From NCBI GenBank assembly GCA_947447625.1, contig CANFKS010000017.1, positions 1-50,203 of the forward strand: a stretch of 50,203 bases of DNA. Direction: 5' to 3'. The position numbers and the translations under genes are program-made. This DNA comes from Rhodospirillales bacterium (GTDB taxonomy: Bacteria > Pseudomonadota > Alphaproteobacteria > Acetobacterales > Acetobacteraceae). The notes under the pieces were generated by a model. That model ran no database searches, was not told the DNA's origin, and saw only the letters and a program-made list of their open reading frames with translations. This document shows positions 34,045 through 44,118 of the stretch, one piece after another (positions within the stretch are counted from its first letter, which is position 1; each line of letters starts with the position of its first letter).

Positions 34045-34877
34045 ACCGGCAGCATGGACAGATCGATGGTGCCCAGGAAAGCAGTCGCGACCGGGCCGGT
34101 CATCAGGACGTGACCGTCATCGCGCCATTCGAGTTCGAGTTCGCCACCATCGGCGAGGATGGTGGCACGCCGACCGGTGAGGCCGCGGCGGGCGGCGTTG
34201 ACGAGAGTGGCGCAAGCGCCGGAGCCGCAGGCGAGCGTAAGGCCGGCGGCACGTTCCCAAACGCGCAGGCGGATGCGGTCGGGCGCCAGGATAGTGGCGA
34301 AGCCGATATTGGCCCGCTCGGGGAAGATGGCGGCGTGTTCGAGGGGCGGGCCAATCCGGTCAAGATCGAGGGCTTCGACGTCGGGCACAAAAAAGGTGGC
34401 GTGGGGGTTGCCCATGGAGGCGGCGGCAGGATCGCTGACCGGGCCTTCGGAGAGAGCGATGTGCAGGGTGTCCATCGGACCGGACAGCGGGACGTCACGC
34501 CATTCAAGCCGGGCCGGGCCCATGTCCACGGTGACGCGGCCGTCATCGAGAATACGCGCAGGGAGTAGACCCGAGATGGTTTGCACCACGAGGTCGCGCC
34601 GGCCGGTCTCGGCGGCGTGAAGGTGAGCGACGCAGCGGGTGGCATTGCCGCAGGCGCCGGCCTCGGAGCCGTCGGGGTTGCGGATGCGCATGAACACATC
34701 GGCATTGGAGCCCGCTGGCGGCGTTTCCATAACGATGAACTGGTCGCAGCCGACGCCGGTGCGGCGATGGGCGATAGCGGCAGCACGGGTCGCTGTGAGG
34801 CCGAGCGATTTCGGCCGTTCGTCGAACACGACGAAATCATTACCGCAGCCGTGCATCTTGCGAAACTGTGTGCCCAT
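34041..34877 (-). CDS. dapF: Diaminopimelate epimerase
   Basis: 278 residues from ATG 34877 ([20 protein letters not shown]). The two catalytic cysteines are Cys76 (GACGNATRC) and Cys217 (ACGSGACAT). It converts LL- to meso-diaminopimelate for lysine and peptidoglycan in the cytoplasm. The longer frame to 34988 has no homologous character and runs into a repeat. The ribosome site is weak. It is the first gene of dapF–mtaB–ftsY. Confidence 0.96.
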   Translation of the reverse strand: MGTQFRKMHGCGNDFVVFDERPKSLGLTATRAAAIAHRRTGVGCDQFIVMETPPAGSNADVFMRIRNPDGSEAGACGNATRCVAHLHAAETGRRDLVVQTISGLLPARILDDGRVTVDMGPARLEWRDVPLSGPMDTLHIALSEGPVSDPAAASMGNPHATFFVPDVEALDLDRIGPPLEHAAIFPERANIGFATILAPDRIRLRVWERAAGLTLACGSGACATLVNAARRGLTGRRATILADGGELELEWRDDGHVLMTGPVATAFLGTIDLSMLPV

Positions 34878-34956
34878 GGCACGTTTATATGGGAGTGAAC
34901 GGATAGAACAAAGGCCGCCATCCGTGCCCTCCCCTGCGTCGGCGGGATGGCCTGTC

Positions 34957-35061
34957 GAGTGCCTGGTGAATTCTGGCGGAAGAACCAAAAAGTATGAACC
35001 AGGCGATCAAACCAAGAGTTAGAGCGGGATGCCTTCGCCTATCAGCAGGCATCCCGCTCTA
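34957..35061 (-). repeat. Dispersed two-hairpin repeat, copy 6
   Basis: Inverted orientation. Hairpin B is decayed (TGCCTGGTGAATTCTGGCGG), but the linker GGCGATCAAACCAAGAGTT and hairpin A (TTAGAGCGGGATGCCTTC to GGCATCCCGCTCTA) are nearly intact. The terminal CTA at 35059–35061 is the TAG stop of the next minus-strand gene. Confidence 0.8.
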
Positions 35062-35358
35062 ATACCAGCGGGCTGGAATCCAGATCCAGCCGCCCCGGCG
35101 CATCACCCATTCGCCGTGAACCCAGCGCCGCTGGCGCGCGTGACGCACATAAAAGCCGCGGTTCCAGACATAGGCGCGGCCGTTCCAATGCCAGTGACCG
35201 GGCTGCCATGACATGCGGTGGCCTGGTGACGGCGGCACGAACTCCTCGCGCAGCGGGGGAATTTCAGCGTAGGGGCGAGGCTGGGCATGCACCGGGACGG
35301 CGCTGCCGAAGGTCGCAGCGAAACCCGCAAGCAGCAGGTGGCGGCGGCTGACTGTCAT
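35059..35358 (-). CDS. Small exported WxxGxW-motif protein
   Basis: 99 residues. The signal MTVSRRHLLLAGFAATFGSA has a twin-arginine-like RRHLLL and a cleavage region VHAQ. The mature chain is dominated by aromatic/Gly repeats: WQPGHWHWNGRAYVW, WVHGEWVMRRGGWIWIPARWY. This matches small periplasmic proteins with repeated W-x2-G-x-W motifs, whose role is unproven (envelope or adhesion-related). The TAG stop is the edge of a dispersed repeat, which leaves the last motif WIPARWY complete. Confidence 0.75.
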   Translation of the reverse strand: MTVSRRHLLLAGFAATFGSAVPVHAQPRPYAEIPPLREEFVPPSPGHRMSWQPGHWHWNGRAYVWNRGFYVRHARQRRWVHGEWVMRRGGWIWIPARWY

Positions 35359-35408
35359 TGCGCACTCTCCATCAGGTTAATCCGGCAACAGCGCTTCAGG
35401 ACCTTGCC

Positions 35409-35514
35409 TAGAGCGGGATGCCTTCTGATCGGCAAAGGCATCCAGATTTAACTCTTTGTTTTATAGTCTGATTCAGACTTTTCGGCGACACAGCCAAAGG
35501 TCATCAGGCCGCTA
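35409..35514 (+). repeat. Dispersed two-hairpin repeat, copy 7 (diverged)
   Basis: TAGAGCGGGATGCCTTCTGA starts at 35409; the right arm of hairpin A has decayed to GGCATCCAGATTTAA. ACTCTTTGTTTTATAGTCTG, GATTCAGACTTTTCGG and AAAGGTCATCAGGCCGCTA follow. The terminal CTA (35512–35514) forms the TAG stop of the 36-residue minus-strand ORF. Confidence 0.8.
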
Positions 35515-35622
35515 GAGCCGGTTGGAACAGCGATAGCGGCCGCCGTAATTGGAAATCAACGTGCTGCCGGACACCGCCGTGGCCCATTCGAATATCAGCA
35601 GCATTGTGACAATACGACGCAT
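35512..35622 (-). CDS. Possible 36-residue peptide
   Basis: A short frame from ATG 35622 has CGGAGTG correctly spaced upstream. It encodes a basic start (MRRIVTMLLIFEW) with a short hydrophobic run, then a polar tail NYGGRYRCSNRL with one Cys. It could be a tiny exported or membrane peptide. Support is the ribosome site, the lysine/arginine-then-hydrophobic start and the stop codon lying on a repeat edge, as for five certain genes. Length makes chance possible. Confidence 0.4.
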   Translation of the reverse strand: MRRIVTMLLIFEWATAVSGSTLISNYGGRYRCSNRL

Positions 35623-35759
35623 GGCAGCACTCCGTCATGACGCCGGCCGGGTTGGCCGGCTTGGGGCCGAGGCCCCTTGATCGCCAGCGGGCGCCCCGGC
35701 GCCGGCGGATTTACGGCGGAGTCGCGGTCGGATTGTGGCTGCGTGCTCAGTCGGGCGAT

Positions 35760-35863
35760 TAGAGCGGGATGCCTCCTGATAGGCGAAGGCATCCCGCTCT
35801 AACTCTTTGTTTGATCGCCTGATTCAGATTTTTGGTGATTCCACCAAAAATCATCAGGCTCTA
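35760..35863 (+). repeat. Dispersed two-hairpin repeat, copy 8 (intact)
   Basis: 104 bases, TA to TA, identical to copy 3 except CCTCCTG for CCTTCTG at about 35774. Both hairpins are complete. The terminal CTA (35861–35863) is the TAG stop of the Gfo/Idh/MocA gene. The near-identity to copy 3 about 24.5 kb away implies recent spread or gene conversion. Confidence 0.92.
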
Positions 35864-36901
35864 GGGCGAGGGCAGATCTACCCAACCGCCACTCCGGGCG
35901 CTGTGGGCGATGGCGGCCAAGGCCAAAGCGATATCGACCGACTCGGCCTCGGTCGCGCCGTTCCAGCCGGTCCCGGTGCGCACCAATCGGGCGAAGCTTT
36001 CGGCTTCGAGGCGGAAGCCGTCCGCACCGTCGACCTCCTCGGTGAGGAACGGCACTGTATTGGGGATGCCGTGTTTAAGGCGCAGCGAAAGCCTGCCTTC
36101 CGCGGGGGCATGGTTGGAATAGCTGGTCTCGATGATGCCGGCGTCGCCCACGATGGTGGCGTGACGATGGAACGAGGCGGACATCGAGCAGGAAATCTGG
36201 GCCAGAGTGCCGGACGGGAATTCGAGTGTGGCGGCGACCATGAGATCGACGCCGGTGGTGGTGTTGCGGGCTGTGGCATGCACGCGCGCGGGGCGTTCGC
36301 CGACGGCGAGGCGGACAAAGCTCATCGCGTAGGTGCCGGCATCGAGCAAGGCCCCGCCGCCGCGGGCCGGGACCAGGCGGATGTTGGCAGGGTCGACCTT
36401 GGGCGTGCCGTCGGCGTTGACGATGGAAAAGCCAAAGGCGGCCGACATCGTCTGGATCTTGCCGATAGCCCCGGCTTGCATAAGCTCGCGCACCCGCAGC
36501 GTCTGGGGCTGGGACATATAGGGGTAGGCTTCGCGGAGGTGGACGGTGTGGGCTTTTGCGGCGGCGAACATCGCCACCGCTTCGGCGCCGCCCATGCAGA
36601 GCGGCTTTTCGCTCAGGATGTGCTTGCCGGCAGCAGCAGCCTTGATCGCCCATTCGGCATGCATATCGTTGGGCAGCGGGATGTAGACCGCCTCCACCTC
36701 AGGATCGGCAAGCACCGCCTCGTAGGAGCCGTGGCTCCGCGGGATGCCAAGGTCGGCCGCGAAGGCCCGGGCCTTTGCCGCATCCCGGCTGCCGACGCAG
36801 ACCACCTGGGCCTGGGTGGAACCGGCGAGGCCGCGGGCGAACTGCCGGGCGATGTTGGCAGCGCCGAGGATGCCGTAGCGGACGGGCGCGGTGTCGATCA
36901 T
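35861..36901 (-). CDS. Gfo/Idh/MocA-family oxidoreductase
   Basis: 346 residues. The Rossmann start RYGILGAANIARQFARGL (8–25) is followed by the family segment SEKPLCMGGAEAV, where Lys of EKP (about residue 94) is the usual catalytic or cofactor-contacting residue. A C-terminal alpha/beta sheet domain is present (DGTPKVDPANIRLVPARGGGALLDAGTY, with the Gly-rich DxG motif). It oxidises or reduces a sugar-like or inositol-like substrate with NAD(P); the substrate is not predictable. It stands alone between repeat copy 8 and the rpmI operon. Confidence 0.92.
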   Translation of the reverse strand: MIDTAPVRYGILGAANIARQFARGLAGSTQAQVVCVGSRDAAKARAFAADLGIPRSHGSYEAVLADPEVEAVYIPLPNDMHAEWAIKAAAAGKHILSEKPLCMGGAEAVAMFAAAKAHTVHLREAYPYMSQPQTLRVRELMQAGAIGKIQTMSAAFGFSIVNADGTPKVDPANIRLVPARGGGALLDAGTYAMSFVRLAVGERPARVHATARNTTTGVDLMVAATLEFPSGTLAQISCSMSASFHRHATIVGDAGIIETSYSNHAPAEGRLSLRLKHGIPNTVPFLTEEVDGADGFRLEAESFARLVRTGTGWNGATEAESVDIALALAAIAHSARSGGWVDLPSP

Positions 36902-37105
36902 GGAGGGGCTCCCCTGTTTGTGATAGCGATCAGCCTGTTCCGCACCATGCGCATGGGGCCGCAGCGCGGCAAGCCGTGCTGCGCGCCTTGCATGGGGCTG
37001 CCCGCGCGGTTATACCCCCCGCCTCATCCGTGAGTCCGGGCCTGTAGGGCATGCCCGGCCGCGATGTCCGCCGTGTTGGCGGGGACTCACCAGAAGGAGA
37101 CCAAA

Positions 37106-37309
37106 ATGCCCAAGATGAAGACCAAGTCATCGGTCAAGAAGCGCTTCAAGATCACCGCGACCGGCAAGGTTCTTGCCGGACCCGGCAACAAGCGCCATGG
37201 CCTGATCAACCGTCCGCAGAAAATGAAGCGCCAGGGTCGTGGCAGCCAGACCTTGACGGAGGCCGATGGCCTGACCGTCAAGCAGTGGGCCCCCTACGGT
37301 CTGCGGTAA
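37106..37309 (+). CDS. rpmI: 50S ribosomal protein L35
   Basis: 67 residues, highly basic, [20 protein letters not shown] onward, full length to WAPYGLR. AGAAGGAGA at 37092–37100 gives a strong ribosome site; the in-frame extension to 37064 is not needed. The usual upstream neighbour infC is not in the 204 bases before it, so this operon starts with rpmI here. Confidence 0.97.
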   Translation: MPKMKTKSSVKKRFKITATGKVLAGPGNKRHGLINRPQKMKRQGRGSQTLTEADGLTVKQWAPYGLR

Positions 37310-37322
37310 GGAGATATAGAGC

Positions 37323-37712
37323 ATGGCACGCGTCAAGCGGGGCGTAACGACACACGCCCGTCATAAAAAAGTCATCGACGCCTCCAAGGGGTTCTTTGGC
37401 CGTTCGTCAACCAATTACCGCATCGCCCTTGAGCGCCTCGAAAAGTCGCTCCAGTACGCCTACCGCGATCGCCGCGTCAAAAAGCGCGAGTTCCGTGGCC
37501 TCTGGATTCAGCGCATCAACGCGGCCGTTCGCGAGCATGGGGTAACCTACTCGAAGTTCATCTTCGGCCTGAAATCGGCCGGCATCGAGATGGACCGCAA
37601 GGTCCTGGCGGCCATTGCCTATGACGATCCGACCTCGTTCTCGGCGATCGTCAATCAGGTGAAGGCCGTCATGGAAGCGGCCGCCACGCCCGAGGCCGCT
37701 GCCGCCGAATAA
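37323..37712 (+). CDS. rplT: 50S ribosomal protein L20
   Basis: 129 residues, [18 protein letters not shown]; the first 118 match L20, and an Ala/Glu-rich tail ([11 protein letters not shown]) extends it, as is common in alphaproteobacteria. It lies 13 bases after rpmI. L20 binds 23S rRNA early in assembly and in some bacteria represses its own operon; no such leader structure is evident here. Confidence 0.97.
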   Translation: MARVKRGVTTHARHKKVIDASKGFFGRSSTNYRIALERLEKSLQYAYRDRRVKKREFRGLWIQRINAAVREHGVTYSKFIFGLKSAGIEMDRKVLAAIAYDDPTSFSAIVNQVKAVMEAAATPEAAAAE

Positions 37713-37747
37713 TCGCTGCCCTTCACGGGACGCGCGATAAAACGTAA

Positions 37748-37776
37748 AGGGCTGCCCCAACAGGGCGGCCCTTTTT
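37748..37776 (+). terminator. Terminator or attenuator between rplT and pheS
   Basis: AGGGCTGCCC (37748–37757), loop CAACA, GGGCGGCCCT (37763–37772, one G·U pair) and a run of five T (37772–37776). It ends 15 bases before the pheS ATG, leaving no room for a promoter between them. Transcripts reaching pheS must therefore pass through it, as in an attenuator or a partial terminator. Confidence 0.75.
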
Positions 37777-37791
37777 CGCATACAGGATCCC

Positions 37792-38862
37792 ATGACCGAC
37801 GATCTCGCATCGCTGACTTCCGAAACCGAAGCGGCACTCGCCGCAGCCGCCGATCTTCGCGCATGGGATGCCGTGCGCGTCGCCGTGATGGGAAAGAGCG
37901 GCACGCTCACCAACAAACTCAAGGAACTCGGGAAGGTCGCGCCCGATGAGCGCCGTACCCGCGGGGCCGCGCTCAACGTGGTGAAGGAGGCGATCACCGC
38001 AGCAATCGAGAGCCGTCGCGCCGCGCTCGAGTCCGCTGCACTGAACGCCCGTCTCGCCGCCGAGCGCATGGATGTCACCTTGCCGCCACACCCGGTGGTA
38101 AACGGGCTGATCCATCCGATCAGCCGCACCATGGAGGAGATGGCTGCCATTTTCGGGGCCATGGGGTTCGCCATCGCCGAGGGACCGGACGTCGAGGATG
38201 ACTGGCGCAATTTCGGCGCCCTCAACATTCCCGCGCATCATTCGGCGCGCGAGGACATGGACACGTTCTATCTGCCGCCCCTCGAACAGGGCGGGCGGCG
38301 GCGGGTGATGCGAACGCATACCTCGCCCGTGCAGGTGCGGACGATGATCGGGCAGGAACCGCCGATCCGGGTGATCGTGCCGGGGCGAACCTATCGGGCG
38401 GATCATGACGCAACGCATTCCCCGATGTTCCACCAGGTCGAGGGCCTGGCGATCGATCGCGGGTTGACACTGGGGCACCTCAAGGGCTGCCTGATCGACT
38501 TCCTGCGCATTTTCTTCGGCATTTCCAATCTGCCGGTGCGTTTCCGCTCATCCTACTTCCCATTCACCGAACCTTCGATGGAGGTCGATATCGGCTGGAA
38601 CCGCCGGACCGGCGAACTCGGCGGTGGCGGGGATTGGCTCGAAATCCTGGGCTCCGGCATGGTGCATCCCAAGGTGCTGGCCAATTGCGGCATCGATGCG
38701 CGGGAGTGGCAGGGTTTTGCGTTCGGCATGGGGATCGAGCGTGTGACGATGTTGAAGCACGGCATGCCGGATCTGCGGCCGTTCTATGAATCCGATATCC
38801 GCTGGCTGCGCCATTACGGCTTCTCGGCCCTGGCTCCCGCCATGCTGCACGAGGGCGTGTGA
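37792..38862 (+). CDS. pheS: Phenylalanyl-tRNA synthetase alpha subunit
   Basis: 356 residues. An N-terminal coiled-coil arm (about 1–90) is followed by the class II catalytic core: HPVVNGLIHPISRTMEEMAAIF (motif 1 region), TYRADHDATHSPMFHQVEGL (motif 2) and FGMGIERVTMLKHGMPDLRPFY (motif 3). AGGAT precedes the ATG. A terminator-like hairpin lies directly upstream. It is cytoplasmic and forms the alpha2beta2 enzyme with PheT, whose gene starts one base after this stop. Confidence 0.97.
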   Translation: MTDDLASLTSETEAALAAAADLRAWDAVRVAVMGKSGTLTNKLKELGKVAPDERRTRGAALNVVKEAITAAIESRRAALESAALNARLAAERMDVTLPPHPVVNGLIHPISRTMEEMAAIFGAMGFAIAEGPDVEDDWRNFGALNIPAHHSAREDMDTFYLPPLEQGGRRRVMRTHTSPVQVRTMIGQEPPIRVIVPGRTYRADHDATHSPMFHQVEGLAIDRGLTLGHLKGCLIDFLRIFFGISNLPVRFRSSYFPFTEPSMEVDIGWNRRTGELGGGGDWLEILGSGMVHPKVLANCGIDAREWQGFAFGMGIERVTMLKHGMPDLRPFYESDIRWLRHYGFSALAPAMLHEGV

Positions 38863-38863
38863 C

Positions 38864-41320
38864 ATGAAGTTCTCTCTTTCCTGGCTCAAGACCCATCTGG
38901 AGACGACGGCGACGCTGTCGGACATCACCGATACGTTGACCATGATCGGCCTCGAACTCGAAGGTGTGGAGGATCGCGGGGCGGCGCTGGCTGGGTTCCG
39001 CATCGCCCATGTGATCGAGGCGGTGCAGCATCCCAATGCCGACAGGCTCCGGATGTGCAAGGTCGATGACGGGCATGGCGTGCATTCCGTGGTGTGCGGG
39101 GCGCCGAATGCGCGGACCGGCATGAAGGGCGTGTTCGCCACCGCCGGGCAATTCATCCCCGGCACCGGCATCACCCTCAAGGTCGGCGAAATCCGGGGCG
39201 TGAAATCCGAGGGCATGCTGCTCTCGATGCGCGAGATGGGGCTCGGCGATGACCATAGCGGCATCGTTGACCTGCCGGACGACGCGCCTGTGGGCGTGCC
39301 TTACCCGGTGTGGGCCGGGATGGATGATCCGATCATCGACATCGCGGTGACACCAAACCGCGGCGATGCGCTCTCGGTGCGCGGCGTGGCGCGCGATCTG
39401 GCGGCGGCCGGGCTTGGCGTGTTGAAGGCGCTGAGGGTGCCGGAAATCCCGGCAGTGTTCGCGTCACCCGTAACCTGGGCGATCGAAATGCCCGATGCCT
39501 GCCCCTGGGTGCTGGGCCGCACCGTGCGCGGTGTCAAGAACGGGCCGAGCCCGCAATGGCTGCAGGATCGGCTGACCTCGATCGGCCTGCGCCCGATCAA
39601 TGCGCTCGTCGATGTCACCAATTTCTTCACCATCGACCTTGGCCGACCGCTGCATGTGTTCGACGCCGACAAGGTGCAGGGCGGCGTGCTGACCCTTCGG
39701 CCCGGCTCGGGCGAACGTTTCCGGGCGTTGAATGGCAAGGACTACACGGTCCGCCCGATCGATTGCGTGATTGCCGATACCGCCGGCGTCCAGTCGATGG
39801 CCGGGGTGATGGGCGGCGAGGCGACCGGGTGCGATGAGAACACCACCAGCGTGTTCATCGAATGCGCCCTGTTCGACCCGATCAGCGTCGCGCTGACCGG
39901 GCGGCATCACCAGATCGCATCCGATGCGCGCAGCCGCTTCGAGCGCGGCATCGATGCAGCGCTGCTGCCCGATGCGACGACGCTGGCAACGGCCATGGTG
40001 ATGGAACTCTGCGGCGGCGAGGCATCCGAGACAGTGTCGGCCGGGGCGGAGCCGGCATGGCGCCGCCAGGCAACACTGCGATTCCGCCGCCTCGCCGAAT
40101 TCGGCGGGCTCGACGTGCCGGCGGATGCCGCGGTGGCGCGGCTGGAGCGTCTCGGCTTCACCGTCGCGGCGCGCGATGCCGACAGTGTGACGCTCGATGT
40201 GCCGTCGTGGCGCAATGACGTCGCCGCAACCTCCGCGCTTGAGCCCGATCCCGCCCTTGCGCCGGAGAAGGCCGCCAAGGCCGCGGCTGGGCGTGAGGCG
40301 ATGGAGCCCGAGGCGGATCTGGTGGAGGAGGTCTTGCGCCTCGGCGGGCTCGATGCCGTGCCGGCCGTGTCGATGCCGCAGCTCTCCCCGGTGCCGACCC
40401 TCACCTTGACGCCGCGACAGGCCAGGGCCGCCTTCGCGCGGCGCATCCTGGCCGCAAACGGGCTGTCGGAGTCGGTCACCTTCAGCTTCCTATCCGTCAA
40501 AGAGGCTGCCCTGTTCGGACCGACGCCCACCAGCCTGCGGCTGCTCAACCCGATCGCCGCCGATCTCGACCAGTTGCGCCCAACCCCGCTCGCCACCCTC
40601 GCCGCGGCGGCGCAGCGCAATGCCAATCGCGGCCATGGCGATGTCAACCTGTTCGAAATCGGCCCTGCCTTCCGCGAGGAGGGGCAGACGGTGTTTGCAG
40701 CGGGTATTCGCGCCGGCACCGCGCCGCGCGCCTGGAACGCCCCTGCCGCAGGTGGCGATCCGATGGTCGCCAAGGCCGATGTCTGGGCGGTGCTCTCCGC
40801 ACTCGGCGTGCCAATGGAGGCGCTGACCACGACAACGGATGCGCCGGGACACTATCATCCGGGCCGCTCCGGCACTGTCCGGCAAGGGCCAAAGACCGTG
40901 CTGGCGACATTCGGCGCGCTGCATCCGAGCGTGTTGGCTGCCCTCGATCTCGGCGGGCCTGCCGTCGCATTCGAAATCGACCTCAACGCGATCCAGGAGC
41001 CGAAGCGGCGCAAGAAATCCCTGCCCGACCTGCCGGCATACCAGCCGGTCAAGCGCGACTTCGCCTTCGTGGTGGATGCCGCGGTGTCTGCCGAGGTGCT
41101 CTTGAAGGCGGCCAAGGGGGCGGAACGCACGCTGATCGTGCGCGTTGTGTTGTTTGACGTGTATGAAGGCGATCGCATGGAAGCCGGCCGCAAGTCGCTC
41201 GCCATCGAAGTCACCTTCCAGCCGCGCGAACACACTCTGACGGACGCGGAAATCGAAGCGGCCTGTGCTAAGGTTGTTGCCGCGGTGGCAAAAGCCACCG
41301 GTGCGACCTTGCGCGGCTGA
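38864..41320 (+). CDS. pheT: Phenylalanyl-tRNA synthetase beta subunit
   Basis: 818 residues from ATG 38864 ([20 protein letters not shown]). Domains in order: tRNA-binding OB fold (about 40–150), B3/B4 editing region (about 210–380), B5 (about 400–500), the catalytic-like core ([10 protein letters not shown], about 530–690), and the FDX-ACB anticodon fold at the C-terminus ([19 protein letters not shown]). An insert of about 30 residues rich in Ala, Pro and Glu sits within B5 at about 448–478, between VPSWRNDV and [14 protein letters not shown] recall it from Acetobacteraceae PheT; it is otherwise unusual. Confidence 0.96.
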   Translation: MKFSLSWLKTHLETTATLSDITDTLTMIGLELEGVEDRGAALAGFRIAHVIEAVQHPNADRLRMCKVDDGHGVHSVVCGAPNARTGMKGVFATAGQFIPGTGITLKVGEIRGVKSEGMLLSMREMGLGDDHSGIVDLPDDAPVGVPYPVWAGMDDPIIDIAVTPNRGDALSVRGVARDLAAAGLGVLKALRVPEIPAVFASPVTWAIEMPDACPWVLGRTVRGVKNGPSPQWLQDRLTSIGLRPINALVDVTNFFTIDLGRPLHVFDADKVQGGVLTLRPGSGERFRALNGKDYTVRPIDCVIADTAGVQSMAGVMGGEATGCDENTTSVFIECALFDPISVALTGRHHQIASDARSRFERGIDAALLPDATTLATAMVMELCGGEASETVSAGAEPAWRRQATLRFRRLAEFGGLDVPADAAVARLERLGFTVAARDADSVTLDVPSWRNDVAATSALEPDPALAPEKAAKAAAGREAMEPEADLVEEVLRLGGLDAVPAVSMPQLSPVPTLTLTPRQARAAFARRILAANGLSESVTFSFLSVKEAALFGPTPTSLRLLNPIAADLDQLRPTPLATLAAAAQRNANRGHGDVNLFEIGPAFREEGQTVFAAGIRAGTAPRAWNAPAAGGDPMVAKADVWAVLSALGVPMEALTTTTDAPGHYHPGRSGTVRQGPKTVLATFGALHPSVLAALDLGGPAVAFEIDLNAIQEPKRRKKSLPDLPAYQPVKRDFAFVVDAAVSAEVLLKAAKGAERTLIVRVVLFDVYEGDRMEAGRKSLAIEVTFQPREHTLTDAEIEAACAKVVAAVAKATGATLRG

Positions 41321-41351
41321 CACAACCAACGAAACGGCCTATCTGGCACCC

Positions 41352-43156
<1,805 letters not shown>

Positions 43157-43157
<1 letters not shown>

Positions 43158-43747
43158 TGATGACGTCCGGCGCGTATGTAACGGATTATCTCGGCCACAG
43201 CGTCGCCGCCATGAACGCATTCGCGGCCGACGTCGCACTGCAGGACGTTCTGATCCGGATGGCCGATGCCACATCGGCGTCAATGCGCGCGGGAGGCAAA
43301 TTGCTGATCGCCGGCAACGGCGGCAGTGCAGCCGATGCGCAGCATATCGCCGGCGAGTTCATTTCTCGCCTGATGTTCGATCATCCACCGCTGCCCGCCA
43401 TCGCTCTGACCACCGACACATCGGCGCTGACCGCCACCGCGAACGACTATGGCTACGAACAGGTGTTCGAACGCCAGGTTATCGCTCTCGGTCGCAAGGG
43501 GGATGTGTTCCTCGGCATTTCGACCTCCGGCAATTCACCCAACGTGATCCGCGCCCTGTCCGCCGCACGCGCCCAAGGCGTCACCACGCTCGGCTTCACC
43601 GGGCAAGGCGGCGGCAAAATGGTCGAGCTATGCGACATGCTGCTGCCCGCGCCCTCGGCCTGGACACCGATTATTCAACAAATCCACATCACGGCTGCGC
43701 ATATCTATTGCGCTCTCATCGAGAGAAGCATGTTTCCGAGACAATAG
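43157..43747 (+). CDS. gmhA: Sedoheptulose 7-phosphate isomerase
   Basis: 196 residues from ATG 43157, overlapping the lepA TGA as TGATG; GTG 43154 and ATG 43160 are equally possible. SIS fold with the GmhA signature [20 protein letters not shown], then [25 protein letters not shown] and [11 protein letters not shown]. It makes D-glycero-D-manno-heptose 7-phosphate for lipopolysaccharide core. The TAG stop is the first codon of a dispersed repeat; the end SMFPRQ is slightly shorter or different from many homologues, which may reflect the insertion. Confidence 0.94.
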
Positions 43748-43848
43748 AGCCTGATGATTTTTGGCGGAATCGCCAAAAGTCTGAATCAGGCGGTCAAACA
43801 ACGAGTTACAGCGGGATGCCTTCGCCTGTCAGAATGCATCCCGCTGCA
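43745..43848 (-). repeat. Dispersed two-hairpin repeat, copy 9
   Basis: Inverted orientation: TAGAGCCTGATGATTTTTGG (43745) to GCATCCCGCTGCA. Hairpin B is intact (GGCGGAATCGCC loop region), the linker is GGCGGTCAAACAACGAGTTA, and hairpin A has a few changes. Its first three bases are the gmhA stop. Confidence 0.85.
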
Positions 43849-43882
43849 ATGAAAATGGAGCGCCGCTTCGCTGGCCGAGCGG

Positions 43883-44026
43883 TCAGGAGTCGGTCTCGTT
43901 CGTCGCGTGATATCGAGCGATTTCAGCCAATAGCGCCCATACCTTGTCTGCATCGAGCCGGCGTGCCGGATCGTTCACCAAGGCGTCCACTTCCTCGATC
44001 TTGCGGGCGTAGTCGCTCTCGGTCAT
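43883..44026 (-). CDS. Small conserved-looking acidic protein, 47 residues
   Basis: From ATG 44026 with TGGAG about 9 bases upstream, a 47-residue frame reads MTESDYARKIEEVDALVNDP, then a DADKVWALLAEIARYHA helix, ending at TGA 43885–43883. It is amphipathic and largely helical, with no signal or Cys, and has the codon bias of a real gene. Function unknown. It lies 92 bases after the stop of the large unknown gene on the same strand and could be co-transcribed with it. Confidence 0.7.
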   Translation of the reverse strand: MTESDYARKIEEVDALVNDPARRLDADKVWALLAEIARYHATNETDS

Positions 44027-44118
44027 GGCGGCGCGCTCCAGGGGTTGACTGGAGCGGACTCAGCACGGCGAACATGGCGCAACCATGGCGCAGCCGAGGC
44101 TTTATCGCGATTGTGCAG

